Source: Thermoplasmata archaeon (lineage in GTDB: Archaea > Thermoplasmatota > Thermoplasmata > Lutacidiplasmatales > UBA184). Taken from it: DNA of 64,000 nt. The stretch is taken from NCBI GenBank assembly GCA_035622275.1, contig DASPVQ010000002.1, positions 1-64,000 on the forward strand. The letters run 5' to 3'. Below the pieces are notes generated by a model, which was not told the DNA's origin, made no database searches, and saw only the letters and a program-made list of their open reading frames with translations. Numbering within the stretch: position 1 is the first letter of the stretch; every line of letters begins with the position of its first letter. Shown in pieces: positions 43,000-51,399 of the stretch. The translations under genes were made by a program, and so were the position numbers.

Positions 43000-44439
43000 T
43001 CAGCCCGACCCCTCAAAGGTCCAGCGGCTGGAGTCGGGGGAGTCCTCGAGCCGGATCCCGAGCCCCCGCAGCTCGTCGCGGATCCGATCCGCCTCGACGA
43101 AATCGCCACGCGCGCGGGCCCTCGCCCGAGCGTCGAGCAGGAGCGGGACGACGCGATCCCAGCCGCCGCGCGCGGTCCGCGGCGGCTCGAACAGGCCGAG
43201 AACGTCTGTCGCCCAGCGGTACGGCTCGGCGAGCGTCTCGAGCCCCTCCCCCGAGAGGTGGTCGAGATGCGCGAGCGTCTCGCCCAGGCGCCGCGACCAG
43301 CCGAACAGATGCACGATCGCCTCCCGGGTGTTGAGGTCGTCCGAAAGGGTCGCGTCGAGCCGGTCGACGAGCTCCTCCGATTCCGCGGCCAGACCGTCGG
43401 GCACCGGGTCCCCGGCACGCTCGGGACCGTCCCGCGCGAGCAGCTCGTCGATCCGCCGCGCCGGCTGGGCCAGCCGATCGTAGGCGGCCTTCGCCTCCTC
43501 GAGGCTCTTGCCCGGCACGAAGTCGAGCGGGCTGCGGTAGTGCGCGTTGAGGTAGTAGAAGCGCAACGCGCCGGGCCCGACCGCCTGGATCGCCTCCTCC
43601 AGCCCGAAGACATTGCCCAGCGACTTCGACATCTTCTCCCCCTGGAGCACCACGAAGGCGACGTGCATCCAGTAGTTGACCATCGGAGATTCGCCGGTCG
43701 CCGACTCGCTGAGCGCGATCTCGGCCTCGTGGTGCGGAAAGATCAGGTCCTCGGCGGCGCCGTGGAGGTCGTAGCGGGCGCCCAGGAGGCGGCCGGTCAT
43801 CGCCGTGTCCTCGACGTGCCAGCCGGGGCGGCCCGGACCCCACGGGCTCTCCCAGCTCGGCTCGCCCGGGGTGGCCGCCTTCCAGATCACGAAGTCCTCG
43901 GGCGCGCGCTTGCGCGCATCGACATCGACGCGCGCCCCGGGCTGGAGGTCCGCGACCTTCTGGCCCGAGAGGCGGCCATACCGGGGGAACTTGGCGATCT
44001 CGAAGTAGACCGATCCGTCGGAGGCGACGTACGCGAAGCCGCGGTCGATCAGGGCCTGGACCTGTGCGATGATCTCGGGAACGTAGTCGGTCGCGAACGG
44101 GTAGTAGTTCACCGAGCGCACGCCCAGCTCCGCCATCGAGCCGAGGAAGCCGAGGAAGTTCCGCTCGGCGAGCTCGAGCGGGTCGTCCTCGGTCTCGGCG
44201 GCCCGGGCGATCAGCTTGTCGTCGAGGTTCGTGACGTTCTGCACGTAGAAGATCCGGTACCCCCAGCGGCGGAGCGCCCGCGCGACGACGTCGAAGACGA
44301 CGAACGTGCGGCCGTGCCCCACGTGCGCCGGCGCGTACGGGGTGAGGCCGCAGACGTACATGCCCACCCGGGGGGGCTGGATCGGCGCGAAGACCCGCGG
44401 GCCGCGGCTCATCGTGTCGTAGAACGTGACGCGCCGCAC
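43000..44439 (-). CDS. cysS: Cysteinyl-tRNA synthetase
   Basis: Charges tRNA-Cys, 479 residues. The HIGH-type motif is HVGHGR (about 39-44) after the zinc cysteine in MYVCGLTPY. KMSKS is intact in GEKMSKSLGN. The second zinc cysteine of bacterial enzymes is replaced: GWHVEDTAM has Glu-Asp where bacteria have Glu-Cys, while the FPHHEAEIA ligands remain. The GTG start at 44439 lies 2 bp after the cystathionine lyase stop; longer upstream readings are that gene's shadow. Supply of cysteine and its use in translation are thus in one operon. Confidence 0.95.
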   Translation of the reverse strand: MRRVTFYDTMSRGPRVFAPIQPPRVGMYVCGLTPYAPAHVGHGRTFVVFDVVARALRRWGYRIFYVQNVTNLDDKLIARAAETEDDPLELAERNFLGFLGSMAELGVRSVNYYPFATDYVPEIIAQVQALIDRGFAYVASDGSVYFEIAKFPRYGRLSGQKVADLQPGARVDVDARKRAPEDFVIWKAATPGEPSWESPWGPGRPGWHVEDTAMTGRLLGARYDLHGAAEDLIFPHHEAEIALSESATGESPMVNYWMHVAFVVLQGEKMSKSLGNVFGLEEAIQAVGPGALRFYYLNAHYRSPLDFVPGKSLEEAKAAYDRLAQPARRIDELLARDGPERAGDPVPDGLAAESEELVDRLDATLSDDLNTREAIVHLFGWSRRLGETLAHLDHLSGEGLETLAEPYRWATDVLGLFEPPRTARGGWDRVVPLLLDARARARARGDFVEADRIRDELRGLGIRLEDSPDSSRWTFEGSG

Positions 44440-44441
44440 GC

Positions 44442-45587
44442 TCAGAGCCTCCCGAGCGCGCGGCGCACGTCGTCGACCAGGTCCGCCGGATCCTCGATCC
44501 CGCAGGAGAGCCGGACGAGCCCGTCCGTGACCCCATGGGCCTCCCGCTCGGCGCGCGGGACGCTCGCGTGCGTCATCGACGCCGGGTGCTCGGCGAGCGA
44601 CTCCACGCCGCCGAGGCTCTCGGCGAGGGTGAACCAGCGCAAGCCGCGAAGGAATCGCAGCGCCGCGGCGCGACCGCCGGGGACCTCGACGGACACGATC
44701 CCGCCGTAGCCGTCCATCTGCCGGCGCGCGAGCGCGTGTTGCGGGTGGTCGGCGAGCCCCGGATAGTGGACCGCGTGTACCCGCCGATGCCCCTCGAGCG
44801 CTCGCGCCACCGCGCGCGCCCCGGCGCCGTGAGCCCGCATCCGCAGGCCGAGCGTATGCAGTCCCCGCAGCACGAGGAAGCAATCGAACGGGCTCGGAAC
44901 CGCGCCGACGGCGTTCTGCAGCCAGGCGAACCGCTCGGTGTCCCGACGGCGGGCGAGGACGAGCGCCCCGCCGATGATGTCGGAGTGGCCTCCGAGGTAC
45001 TTCGTGGTCGAGTGGAGGACGATATCGGCCCCGAGCTCGATCGGACGCTGGAGCGCGGGCGAGGCGAAGGTGTTGTCGACGGCGACGAGCGCGCGAGCTT
45101 GGTGCGCGCGGCGTGCCAGCGCGCGGATGTCGATGATGCGCAGCAGCGGGTTCGTCGGCGTCTCGAGGTAGACGAGGTCGGCCGGCCCCGCCTCGAGCGC
45201 GGTCGCGAGCGCGTCGGATCGTGTCAGGTCGACATAGTCGATGCGCAGGCCGAACTGCCGCCGATGGTGCTCGAATAGGCGCCAGGTGCCACCGTAGAGG
45301 TCGTCCACGGAGACGATGCGGCTGCCCCGGGGCAGCGACTCGAGCAGCGTGGTCAGCGCGCCCAGACCCGAGGCGAAGGCCAGCCCGCCGTCCCCGCCCT
45401 CGAGGGCCGCGAGCGTCCGCTCGAGGACCGTCCGCGTCGGGTTCGCCGTCCGCCCGTACACGTAACCCTGGTTGCGGTCCGGGCCCTGCTGTCGGAACGT
45501 GCTCGACAGGTAGATCGGCGGGTTCACCGCCCCCGTCAGCGGGTCCGGCGGCTGGGCCTCGTGGAGGAGGCGCGTGTCAAACCGCAT
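44442..45587 (-). CDS. Cystathionine gamma-lyase/synthase (PLP, Cys/Met metabolism family)
   Basis: PLP enzyme of 381 residues. PLP lysine is Lys 196 in LHSTTKYLGGHSDIIGG, with the cofactor site LETPTNPLLRIIDI and the N-terminal GYVYGRTANPTR. The family includes cystathionine gamma-lyase and gamma-synthase. Because it overlaps by 11 bp with a cystathionine beta-synthase-like gene and precedes cysS, gamma-lyase (making cysteine) is the best guess. Confidence 0.9.
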   Translation of the reverse strand: MRFDTRLLHEAQPPDPLTGAVNPPIYLSSTFRQQGPDRNQGYVYGRTANPTRTVLERTLAALEGGDGGLAFASGLGALTTLLESLPRGSRIVSVDDLYGGTWRLFEHHRRQFGLRIDYVDLTRSDALATALEAGPADLVYLETPTNPLLRIIDIRALARRAHQARALVAVDNTFASPALQRPIELGADIVLHSTTKYLGGHSDIIGGALVLARRRDTERFAWLQNAVGAVPSPFDCFLVLRGLHTLGLRMRAHGAGARAVARALEGHRRVHAVHYPGLADHPQHALARRQMDGYGGIVSVEVPGGRAAALRFLRGLRWFTLAESLGGVESLAEHPASMTHASVPRAEREAHGVTDGLVRLSCGIEDPADLVDDVRRALGRL

Positions 45588-46977
45588 GCGAGCCTCCCTG
45601 CTCGGACAGGAATCCGACGAGGTCGTGGCGGGTCAGCAGGCCGATCGGGGCGCCGGTGGCGGGGTCCCGGACGAGGAGCGCCTTCTCCTCCTTCAGGCGG
45701 TGGAGCACGTCGGCGACGGGGGTGTCGGCCGCGACCTCGGGGAACGGCGGCTGCAAGACGCTCGCGACCGTCCGCTCGAGCACGGTCTCGTCGGCGAGGC
45801 TGCGTCGCAGGACCTCATCCTCCTGCAGGCTGCCGACGTTGTCGACCCCCGCGAGGATCGGCATCTGGGAGATGCCGTGGTGCCGCAGCAGCTGGAGGGC
45901 GTCGCCGACGATGGTCGTCGGCTCGACGGAGACGAGCGCGGGGGTGCCCGATTTGCGGGCGAGCAGGTCGCGCGCGGTCGAACCGATGTCCAGGAAACCC
46001 TTCTCCCGCATCCAGTCGTCCGAGTAGAACTTGGAGAGGTACCGGTCGCCGGAGTCCGGTAGGATCACGACGACGGTCGCCCCGTCGGGCAGAGGGCGCT
46101 TCCCGAGCCAGCGCAGCGCCCCGGCGATCGCCGAGCCGCTGGATCCGCCGGCGAACAGGCCCTCCTCGCGCGCCAGGCGTCGCGCCATGAGGAACGACTC
46201 GCCGTCCGTCACCTCGACGAACTCGTCGAGGTACTGGAAGTGGATCGACTTCGGGATGATGTCCTCGCCGATCCCTTCGACGAGGTATGGCGTGGCCTTC
46301 GCGAGCTGGTGCGTCCGGAAGTACGGACCGAGGATCGAGCCGGCCGGGTCGACCCCGACGATGCGGACCGACGGCCGGCGCTCCTTGAAGTAGCGTCCCA
46401 CACCGCTCATGGTGCCGCCTGTCCCGACCGTTCCCACGACGGCGGCGAGTCCGGCCCCCGCATCGCGGTCGATCTCGGGCCCGGTCGAGCGGAAGTGCGC
46501 CTCGGGGTTCGACTGGTTCTCGTACTGGTTCGGGTAGTAGGCCCCCGGGATCTCGGTGGCGAGGCGCCGCGCGACGGAGTAGTGGCTCATCGGGTGGTCG
46601 GGGGGCAGCCCGCTCGGGGTCACGACCACCCGAGCGCCGTAGGCGCGCAGCAGCCGGATCTTCTCCGAGCTCATCTTGTCCGGCAGCACGAACACGACGC
46701 GGTACCCACGGACCGCCGCGACCAGCGCCAGCCCGACGCCCGTGTTGCCACTCGTGGCCTCGACGATCGTCCCGCCGGGCTTGATCCAGCCCTCCTGTTC
46801 CGCCCGGTCGATCATCGCCGGACCGATCCGGTCCTTCACGCTGCCTCCGGGGTTCAGGAACTCGAGCTTCGCCAGGACCCGGTACGGCAGCCCGCGCGCC
46901 ACGCGGCGCAGGGGCACGAGCGGAGTGTCGCCGACGAGGTCGAGGATCGACTCCGGCGCGCGCGGGCCTTCGGGCAC
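45577..46977 (-). CDS. Cystathionine beta-synthase with C-terminal CBS domain pair
   Basis: 466 residues. PLP-binding lysine is Lys 48 in NPGGSVKDRIG. Then come the EATSGNTGVGLALVAA phosphate loop, VVGTVGTGGTMSGVGRYFKE, and VVVILPDSGDRYLSKFYSDDW, the CBS-type end of the catalytic domain. Two CBS domains (about 345-465) follow, as in eukaryotic and archaeal cystathionine beta-synthases, where they sense adenosyl ligands. It condenses homocysteine with serine. First gene of an operon with the lyase and CysRS. Confidence 0.92.
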   Translation of the reverse strand: MPEGPRAPESILDLVGDTPLVPLRRVARGLPYRVLAKLEFLNPGGSVKDRIGPAMIDRAEQEGWIKPGGTIVEATSGNTGVGLALVAAVRGYRVVFVLPDKMSSEKIRLLRAYGARVVVTPSGLPPDHPMSHYSVARRLATEIPGAYYPNQYENQSNPEAHFRSTGPEIDRDAGAGLAAVVGTVGTGGTMSGVGRYFKERRPSVRIVGVDPAGSILGPYFRTHQLAKATPYLVEGIGEDIIPKSIHFQYLDEFVEVTDGESFLMARRLAREEGLFAGGSSGSAIAGALRWLGKRPLPDGATVVVILPDSGDRYLSKFYSDDWMREKGFLDIGSTARDLLARKSGTPALVSVEPTTIVGDALQLLRHHGISQMPILAGVDNVGSLQEDEVLRRSLADETVLERTVASVLQPPFPEVAADTPVADVLHRLKEEKALLVRDPATGAPIGLLTRHDLVGFLSEQGGSHAV

Positions 46978-46998
46978 GCGCCCGCGAAGCGGGTCCCG

Positions 46999-47006
46999 CC
47001 ATAAAC
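46999..47006 (-). promoter_or_regulatory. TATA-like element of the CBS operon
   Basis: GGTTTATG on the minus strand, about 25 nt before the GTG at 46977. Confidence 0.5.
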
Positions 47007-47047
47007 CATTGCGGCGGCGGGCGACGACGCGCCACCGAAGTCGGGCC

Positions 47048-47064
47048 GGTTCGTACTGGTTCGT
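47048..47064. repeat. Direct repeat GGTTCGT x2 upstream of the BlaI-like gene
   Basis: Two GGTTCGT copies at 47048 and 47058, exactly 10 bp apart (one helical turn), about 17 bp before the TATA-like TCTTAAGC. It is a possible operator for the BlaI-like regulator or for control of the divergent CBS operon. Confidence 0.35.
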
Positions 47065-47080
47065 TCCCCTCCTCCCTCGC

Positions 47081-47088
47081 TCTTAAGC
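47081..47088 (+). promoter_or_regulatory. TATA-like element of the BlaI-like operon
   Basis: TCTTAAGC, about 29 nt before the ATG at 47114. Confidence 0.5.
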
Positions 47089-47113
47089 CGACCGCGGGGG
47101 TGATTGCCTCGGG

Positions 47114-47473
47114 ATGCTCGGTTCGCTCGAGACCGAGGTGATGGCGTCGCTGCGCCGCCTCGGCGAGGCCCCCGCCCGGGGGGTCCGCCAACAGCTCGAG
47201 CGCCAGGGGGTCCGCGTCGCCTACACGACCGTGGCCACGATCCTGTCCCGGCTCTACGACAAGGGCCTCGTCCAGCGGCGGCGGGAAACCTGCCGCGGAG
47301 GCGAACGGTACCTCTACCGGCCGGCAGAGGTCGAGCAGAAGTACCTGCGCAACCTGCTCCGCGGGGTCGTGGCGATGTTCGGGCCGTCCGGCGTCGTGCA
47401 CCTCAACGAGGAGATCGCCAAACTCCCGTCGAGCGAGGAGCGCGAGCTACGGCGGCGGCTGGGGCTCGATTGA
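47114..47473 (+). CDS. BlaI/MecI/CopY-family winged-helix regulator
   Basis: 119 residues. Begins LGSLETEVMASLRRLG and contains the recognition-helix segment RVAYTTVATILSRLYDKGLVQRR followed by the wing RYLYRP, the classic BlaI/Penicillinase_R pattern. The C-terminal helix region (EQKYLRNLLRG) would dimerise. In bacteria such repressors pair with a BlaR1/MecR1 membrane metalloprotease that cleaves them. Here a membrane metalloprotease gene follows after 16 bp, and then a secreted anchored protein, so the same logic is plausible. Confidence 0.88.
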   Translation: MLGSLETEVMASLRRLGEAPARGVRQQLERQGVRVAYTTVATILSRLYDKGLVQRRRETCRGGERYLYRPAEVEQKYLRNLLRGVVAMFGPSGVVHLNEEIAKLPSSEERELRRRLGLD

Positions 47474-47489
47474 AGTCGGGGGACGGAAC

Positions 47490-48386
47490 GTGACGACGCC
47501 GGGCGTCGGGGCGCTGCTCCTGGTCCCGGCGCTGTGGGCCGGTGTCGGCCTCGGGTTGCTGCTCGCGTTCCGGCGGTCGGCGTCGACGGTGGTCTTCCGC
47601 CTGGCCGCCGGCTTCCTCGCGGTCTGGGCGCTCATCGCGACCACGGCCCTCGCCTGGGTCCTGGCGAACGGCGGCCTCTCCGCGATCGCCACGCTGATCG
47701 CGTCGCCGCTGACGATCCTCGAACCCCGGTTCGTCGGCCTGTGGGCCGTCGGCGCGGTCGGAGCGTTCGGGATCTTCCTGACCGCCTTCTTGCTGAGCCA
47801 GGCGGTCGGGCGGGGCTACCTGGCGCTGCGAAGGCCCCGCGAGCTCGACTGGCCGGCTCGGCTCCCCACGCCCGCGACCCCGACCGACCTCCTCGCCTTT
47901 CCGTCGCCCCACGTCGAGGCGTTCTCGTTCACGCTGCTCGAGCCGGAACGCGCTCGCTGGCTTCGCCGGCGCGACGTGATCCTGCTGTCCGACGGCCTCC
48001 TCGAGCGCCTGAGCCCCGGGGAGGTCGAGGCGGTGGTCGCGCACGAGCTGGGCCACATCCGCGAGCTCGACGGACGCTACCTCACCTTCTTCCGTACGCT
48101 GGCGCGACTCGTTCGATGGGACCCGATCCTCGCGTACCTCGCCGACCGGCTGACCGAGCGCGAGGAGTACCGCGCGGACCTCGACGCGGTCGAGCTGACC
48201 GGACGGCCGCGCACGCTCGCTCGCGCCCTGTTCAAGGCGGGGGGGCTCGACGGCGCGGGTCGGCCGGGTGCGGCGGGCCTGCTCGGGGCGGGGGGGCGGC
48301 GCGGCCGGCGTCAGGCGATGGAGCGCATCCGGCGACTCGTCGCGCTCGCGGAGAGCGGGCGGTTCCCGGAGGAGCCCGGTGCCTAG
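47490..48386 (+). CDS. Membrane metalloprotease, M48/M56 (BlaR1-like) type
   Basis: 298 residues. Three or four hydrophobic helices in the first 115 residues, then a cytosolic peptidase domain. The zinc site is HELGH (His 185, Glu 186, His 189), preceded by the substrate segment FSFTLLEPERARWLRRRDVILLSDGLLERLSPGEVEAVVA. The third ligand is likely the glutamate in EEYRADLDAVEL, as in M48 and M56 enzymes. No penicillin-binding sensor domain follows. Located between a BlaI-like gene and a secreted protein gene (8 bp overlap), a regulatory protease role is inferred. Confidence 0.87.
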   Translation: MTTPGVGALLLVPALWAGVGLGLLLAFRRSASTVVFRLAAGFLAVWALIATTALAWVLANGGLSAIATLIASPLTILEPRFVGLWAVGAVGAFGIFLTAFLLSQAVGRGYLALRRPRELDWPARLPTPATPTDLLAFPSPHVEAFSFTLLEPERARWLRRRDVILLSDGLLERLSPGEVEAVVAHELGHIRELDGRYLTFFRTLARLVRWDPILAYLADRLTEREEYRADLDAVELTGRPRTLARALFKAGGLDGAGRPGAAGLLGAGGRRGRRQAMERIRRLVALAESGRFPEEPGA

Positions 48387-49179
48387 CGCCCCCCGCGCGG
48401 TGGTGCGCCCCCTCGCCCTCGCCGTCGTCGTCGCGGTCGCGATCCTCGGCGCCGTCGTTCCCGGCGGGGCCCTCGGCGCCGCGTACCCGACGCTGCCCGT
48501 CGGCGACGACCGGGGATTGCTCGCGAACCTGTCCGGACCGGTCCTGGCGCCCGGAGCATCGGGCGCGATCTCGTTCTCCGTCGGTGACCCGCTGCCCGTC
48601 CCCCTCGTCGGCGCGTCGGTGGAGCTCGACGTCTACGCCTTCTCGCCGTCGCCGGGCGGAACGAGCTCGAACGTGACGGTCGCCGGCGCCCCCGTCCTGT
48701 CGAACGCGACCGCCTCCGGCCCGCTCGTGGTCGTGCCCATCGGGACGGTCCTGCCGTCCGGGTCCGTGCGCGCCTCGGTCGGTGTCACGACCGGAGCCTC
48801 GGCGCCCGCGGGAACGTTCGTGGTGCGGACCGCGCTCGCGTTCCTGATGAACGGCTCGAGCTACCTGCTCGAGTCCCGCGGCTGGTTCAGCGCCTCGGTG
48901 TGGGCGGCCGCGACCCAGCTGCCCAACGGCAGCGCGACCCTGAACCTGACCGTCCTCGGCGTCTCGGGCGTCACACCGGAGACCTCGGTCGTTCTCACGA
49001 GCTCGCAGTACCCCTGGGTCCTCGCCGGCGTGCTCGGCGCCGGCCTGCTGCTCGTCGGGCTCGGTGCCTTCGTCTACTTCCGGCGCGGGGCTGCCTCGAG
49101 ATCGGGCACGCGCAGGGCCGGGGACGACCAGAAGGCGCCGACCGCCTTCGGCAAGAGGCGGACGAGGGACGGGGACTGA
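48379..49179 (+). CDS. Secreted, C-terminally membrane-anchored protein
   Basis: 266 residues, no recognised family. Signal peptide (about 8-33) and an external Val/Ser/Thr-rich beta-sheet-like domain with several Asn-X-Ser/Thr sites. A membrane helix (about 214-237, VLAGVLGAGLLLVGLGAFVYF) and a basic cytosolic tail follow. The GTG at 48379 overlaps the metalloprotease gene by 8 bp, so it is translationally coupled. It could be the external sensor or the target of the protease. Its 3' end overlaps the geranylgeranyl reductase gene by 106 bp. Confidence 0.78.
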   Translation: MPSAPRAVVRPLALAVVVAVAILGAVVPGGALGAAYPTLPVGDDRGLLANLSGPVLAPGASGAISFSVGDPLPVPLVGASVELDVYAFSPSPGGTSSNVTVAGAPVLSNATASGPLVVVPIGTVLPSGSVRASVGVTTGASAPAGTFVVRTALAFLMNGSSYLLESRGWFSASVWAAATQLPNGSATLNLTVLGVSGVTPETSVVLTSSQYPWVLAGVLGAGLLLVGLGAFVYFRRGAASRSGTRRAGDDQKAPTAFGKRRTRDGD

Positions 49180-50318
49180 CGCAGGAGGCGGCGCGCCACG
49201 TGCGTGGGAAAGTCGATGTCGCCGAACGCGACGATCGTCTCGGTGAGGCCCGCGCCGCCCAGCGCCGCGACCACCGCGTCGAGGTCGCCGTCGCTCAGGC
49301 GCGCGAACACCCGGCGCAGGTAGAGCGCCCGGCGGAACTCCTCCCCCAGCTCGCCGCGCCAGCGCCGGTCGTACTCCGCGAGCCGGGCGTCGGACAGGTC
49401 CCCGCGTCGTAGCCCGTCGTCGGCGACGTCGGCGAGGATCTCCGCGCAGCGCATGCCGGTGAAGATGCCGCCGCCGCTGAGCGGCTTGACCTGGGCGGCG
49501 GCATCGCCGACGAGCGCCACCCCCGGCCCGTGCGTCCGGGGCACCGCGCCGATCGGGATCCCCGAGACGAGGTAGGCCGTCGGGTTCTCGAGGCGGGCGC
49601 CGAAGCGTCGGACGAGGTGATCGATCAGGCGGTCGAAGTAGGCGCGGGCGCTCGTGCCGTCCGCGTCCGCGGCGACCCCGACCCGGGCGCCGCCGCTGCC
49701 GTCCGGGATCCACCAGCCGAACAGACCCGGAGCGATACGTCGGCCGAGGTAGACCTCGACCAGGTCCGGCTCGCCCGGGCTCGCCGGGAACTCGGCCTCG
49801 AACGCCGGCAGGATCTCCACGGGGCGGCGCAGCCGGAACGCCCGCGCGACCGCGCTCGCCACTCCGTCGGCCCCGACGACCAGGCGCGCGGCGACCTCCT
49901 CCGCGCCCCCGTCGGTGCCTTCCAGCCGGACGACGGCGCGATCCGGGCGCCGTTCCACGAGCCGATCGAACCGCGTGGCGGTCCGGAACTCGGCGCCGGC
50001 GCGGGCGGCCCGATCGGCCAGGTGGATGTCGAGTCCCGCGCGATCGATGACGAACGCGCGCGCGTCGGGCGCCCGGAACGTCACCGAGCCGAGGCCGGGC
50101 CCGAAGACGTTGGCGCCCCGCACGGAGGTCCGCACGAACGCGGTCGAGCCGGCGAGCTCCAGGACCCGGCGCGAGACGAGCCCGGCGCACTGCACCGGCA
50201 GCCCGACGCGCGCGTGCTCCTCGACGACGAGGACGCGGTGCCCGCGCTCGGCGAGCCGACGCGCCACGGTCGAGCCCGCCGGGCCGGCCCCGACCACGAG
50301 GACGTCCACCTCGCGCAC
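49074..50318 (-). CDS. Geranylgeranyl reductase family FAD enzyme
   Basis: Saturates the isoprenoid chains of archaeal membrane lipids, 414 residues. The FAD dinucleotide motif is VVGAGPAGSTVARRLAERG (about 8-26), then the GLPVQCAGLVSRRVLEL substrate-site segment with its conserved cysteine and GADGVASAVARAF. The PRTHGPGVALVGDAAAQVKPLSGGGI FAD motif is the hallmark of the family. The start GTG is 24 bp from the kae1 stop; a CTTAGTATC box lies over that stop. The last 35 residues are under the end of the secreted protein gene. Confidence 0.93.
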   Translation of the reverse strand: MREVDVLVVGAGPAGSTVARRLAERGHRVLVVEEHARVGLPVQCAGLVSRRVLELAGSTAFVRTSVRGANVFGPGLGSVTFRAPDARAFVIDRAGLDIHLADRAARAGAEFRTATRFDRLVERRPDRAVVRLEGTDGGAEEVAARLVVGADGVASAVARAFRLRRPVEILPAFEAEFPASPGEPDLVEVYLGRRIAPGLFGWWIPDGSGGARVGVAADADGTSARAYFDRLIDHLVRRFGARLENPTAYLVSGIPIGAVPRTHGPGVALVGDAAAQVKPLSGGGIFTGMRCAEILADVADDGLRRGDLSDARLAEYDRRWRGELGEEFRRALYLRRVFARLSDGDLDAVVAALGGAGLTETIVAFGDIDFPTHVARRLLRQSPSLVRLLPKAVGAFWSSPALRVPDLEAAPRRK

Positions 50319-50338
50319 GGAGCCGCCAGGGGCCTCGG

Positions 50339-50347
50339 GATACTAAG
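50339..50347 (-). promoter_or_regulatory. TATA box of the geranylgeranyl reductase gene
   Basis: CTTAGTATC on the minus strand, about 25 nt before the start. It overlaps the stop codon of kae1, so the reductase seems to be transcribed independently. Confidence 0.5.
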
Positions 50348-51347
50348 CGGCGCCTCGCCCGGCGCCGTCCCGCCACGGGGTCGCGACCCGGTCGGTCCGC
50401 TGCCGGGGCTCGACCGCCGAGGCGGCGATCGGCACCGCGCCGCCGGCGTCGAAGGCGAGGCGACCGGTCCAGGCGATCATCGCGCCGTTGTCGACGCACA
50501 TCGCGCGCGGCGGGGCGAACATCGTTCCCCCGCGCTCCTCGACCATGGTGCGCACCATGCCGCGGAGCCGCTCGTTGCACGCGACCCCGCCGCCGAGGAC
50601 GACCGAGTCGCGGCGGCGGTGCGCGAGCGCGCGCTCGGTGATCTCCGTGAGCATCGCATAGGCCGTCACCTCGACCGAGTACGCGAGGTCGGGCCGGCGC
50701 GCGCCCTTCGCCCGCAGCGCGAGCGCGGCGGTCAGCATCCCCGAGAACGCGACGTCCATCCCGTGCACGGAATACGGCAGGTCGTACAGCTCGGCTCCGG
50801 CGCGGGCCTCCTGCTCCAGCGCCGGACCGCCGGGGAACGTGCCACCGAGCTCGATCCACAGCTTGTCGAGGAAGTTGCCGATCCCGATGTCGAGCGTCTC
50901 GCCGAGCACGCGGTAGCGGCCGCGGCCGTAGGCGATCACCTGGGTGTTCCCGCCGCTCGCGTAGAGCAGGAGCGGGTCCTCGAGTCCGCTGAGCACCCGA
51001 GCGATCTCCACATGGGCGACGCAGTGGTTGACGGGAACGAGGGGCTTCTCCCACAGGAGCGCGAGCGTCCGTGCGACCGTGGCCCCGGCCCGCAGGCACG
51101 GCCCGAGGCCCGGGCCTTGCGAGAAGGCGACCGCCTCGATCTCGGTGGCTCGGACCTGCGCTGCGTCCAGCGCCCGCCGCACGAGCCCCGGGAACCGCTC
51201 GACGTGGTGGTTCGCCGCCTCGCGCGGGTGGATCCCGCCGGACGGCGGGCGGTACATGTCGGAGGCCAGCCCCAGCACCTCCGCGCCCTCGCCGACGATC
51301 CCGACCGACGCGGTATGCGCCGTCGACTCGATCCCGAGGATCACCAT
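50343..51347 (-). CDS. kae1: Kae1/TsaD tRNA threonylcarbamoyladenosine transferase subunit
   Basis: KEOPS complex subunit that makes t6A37 in ANN-decoding tRNAs, 334 residues. Starts MVILGIESTAHTASVGIV and has the iron/zinc histidines in VNHCVAHVEIAR, LLLYASGGNTQVIAYG, and the DNGAMIAWTG C-terminal nucleotide site. It ends soon after that, so it is not fused to the Bud32 kinase as in some archaea; Bud32 must be elsewhere. Probably transcribed with the 76-residue gene 52 bp upstream. Confidence 0.95.
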   Translation of the reverse strand: MVILGIESTAHTASVGIVGEGAEVLGLASDMYRPPSGGIHPREAANHHVERFPGLVRRALDAAQVRATEIEAVAFSQGPGLGPCLRAGATVARTLALLWEKPLVPVNHCVAHVEIARVLSGLEDPLLLYASGGNTQVIAYGRGRYRVLGETLDIGIGNFLDKLWIELGGTFPGGPALEQEARAGAELYDLPYSVHGMDVAFSGMLTAALALRAKGARRPDLAYSVEVTAYAMLTEITERALAHRRRDSVVLGGGVACNERLRGMVRTMVEERGGTMFAPPRAMCVDNGAMIAWTGRLAFDAGGAVPIAASAVEPRQRTDRVATPWRDGAGRGAA

Positions 51348-51399
51348 GCTCGGACCTCGCGGCGGCCGCGACCCGCCCCTCGCCCGCGTCGCGGGCGGC

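Noticed and set aside
50343-51347. Kae1-Bud32 fusion as in some archaea
   Set aside because: The protein ends about 20 residues after the Kae1 fold; no kinase motifs follow in frame or next to it.
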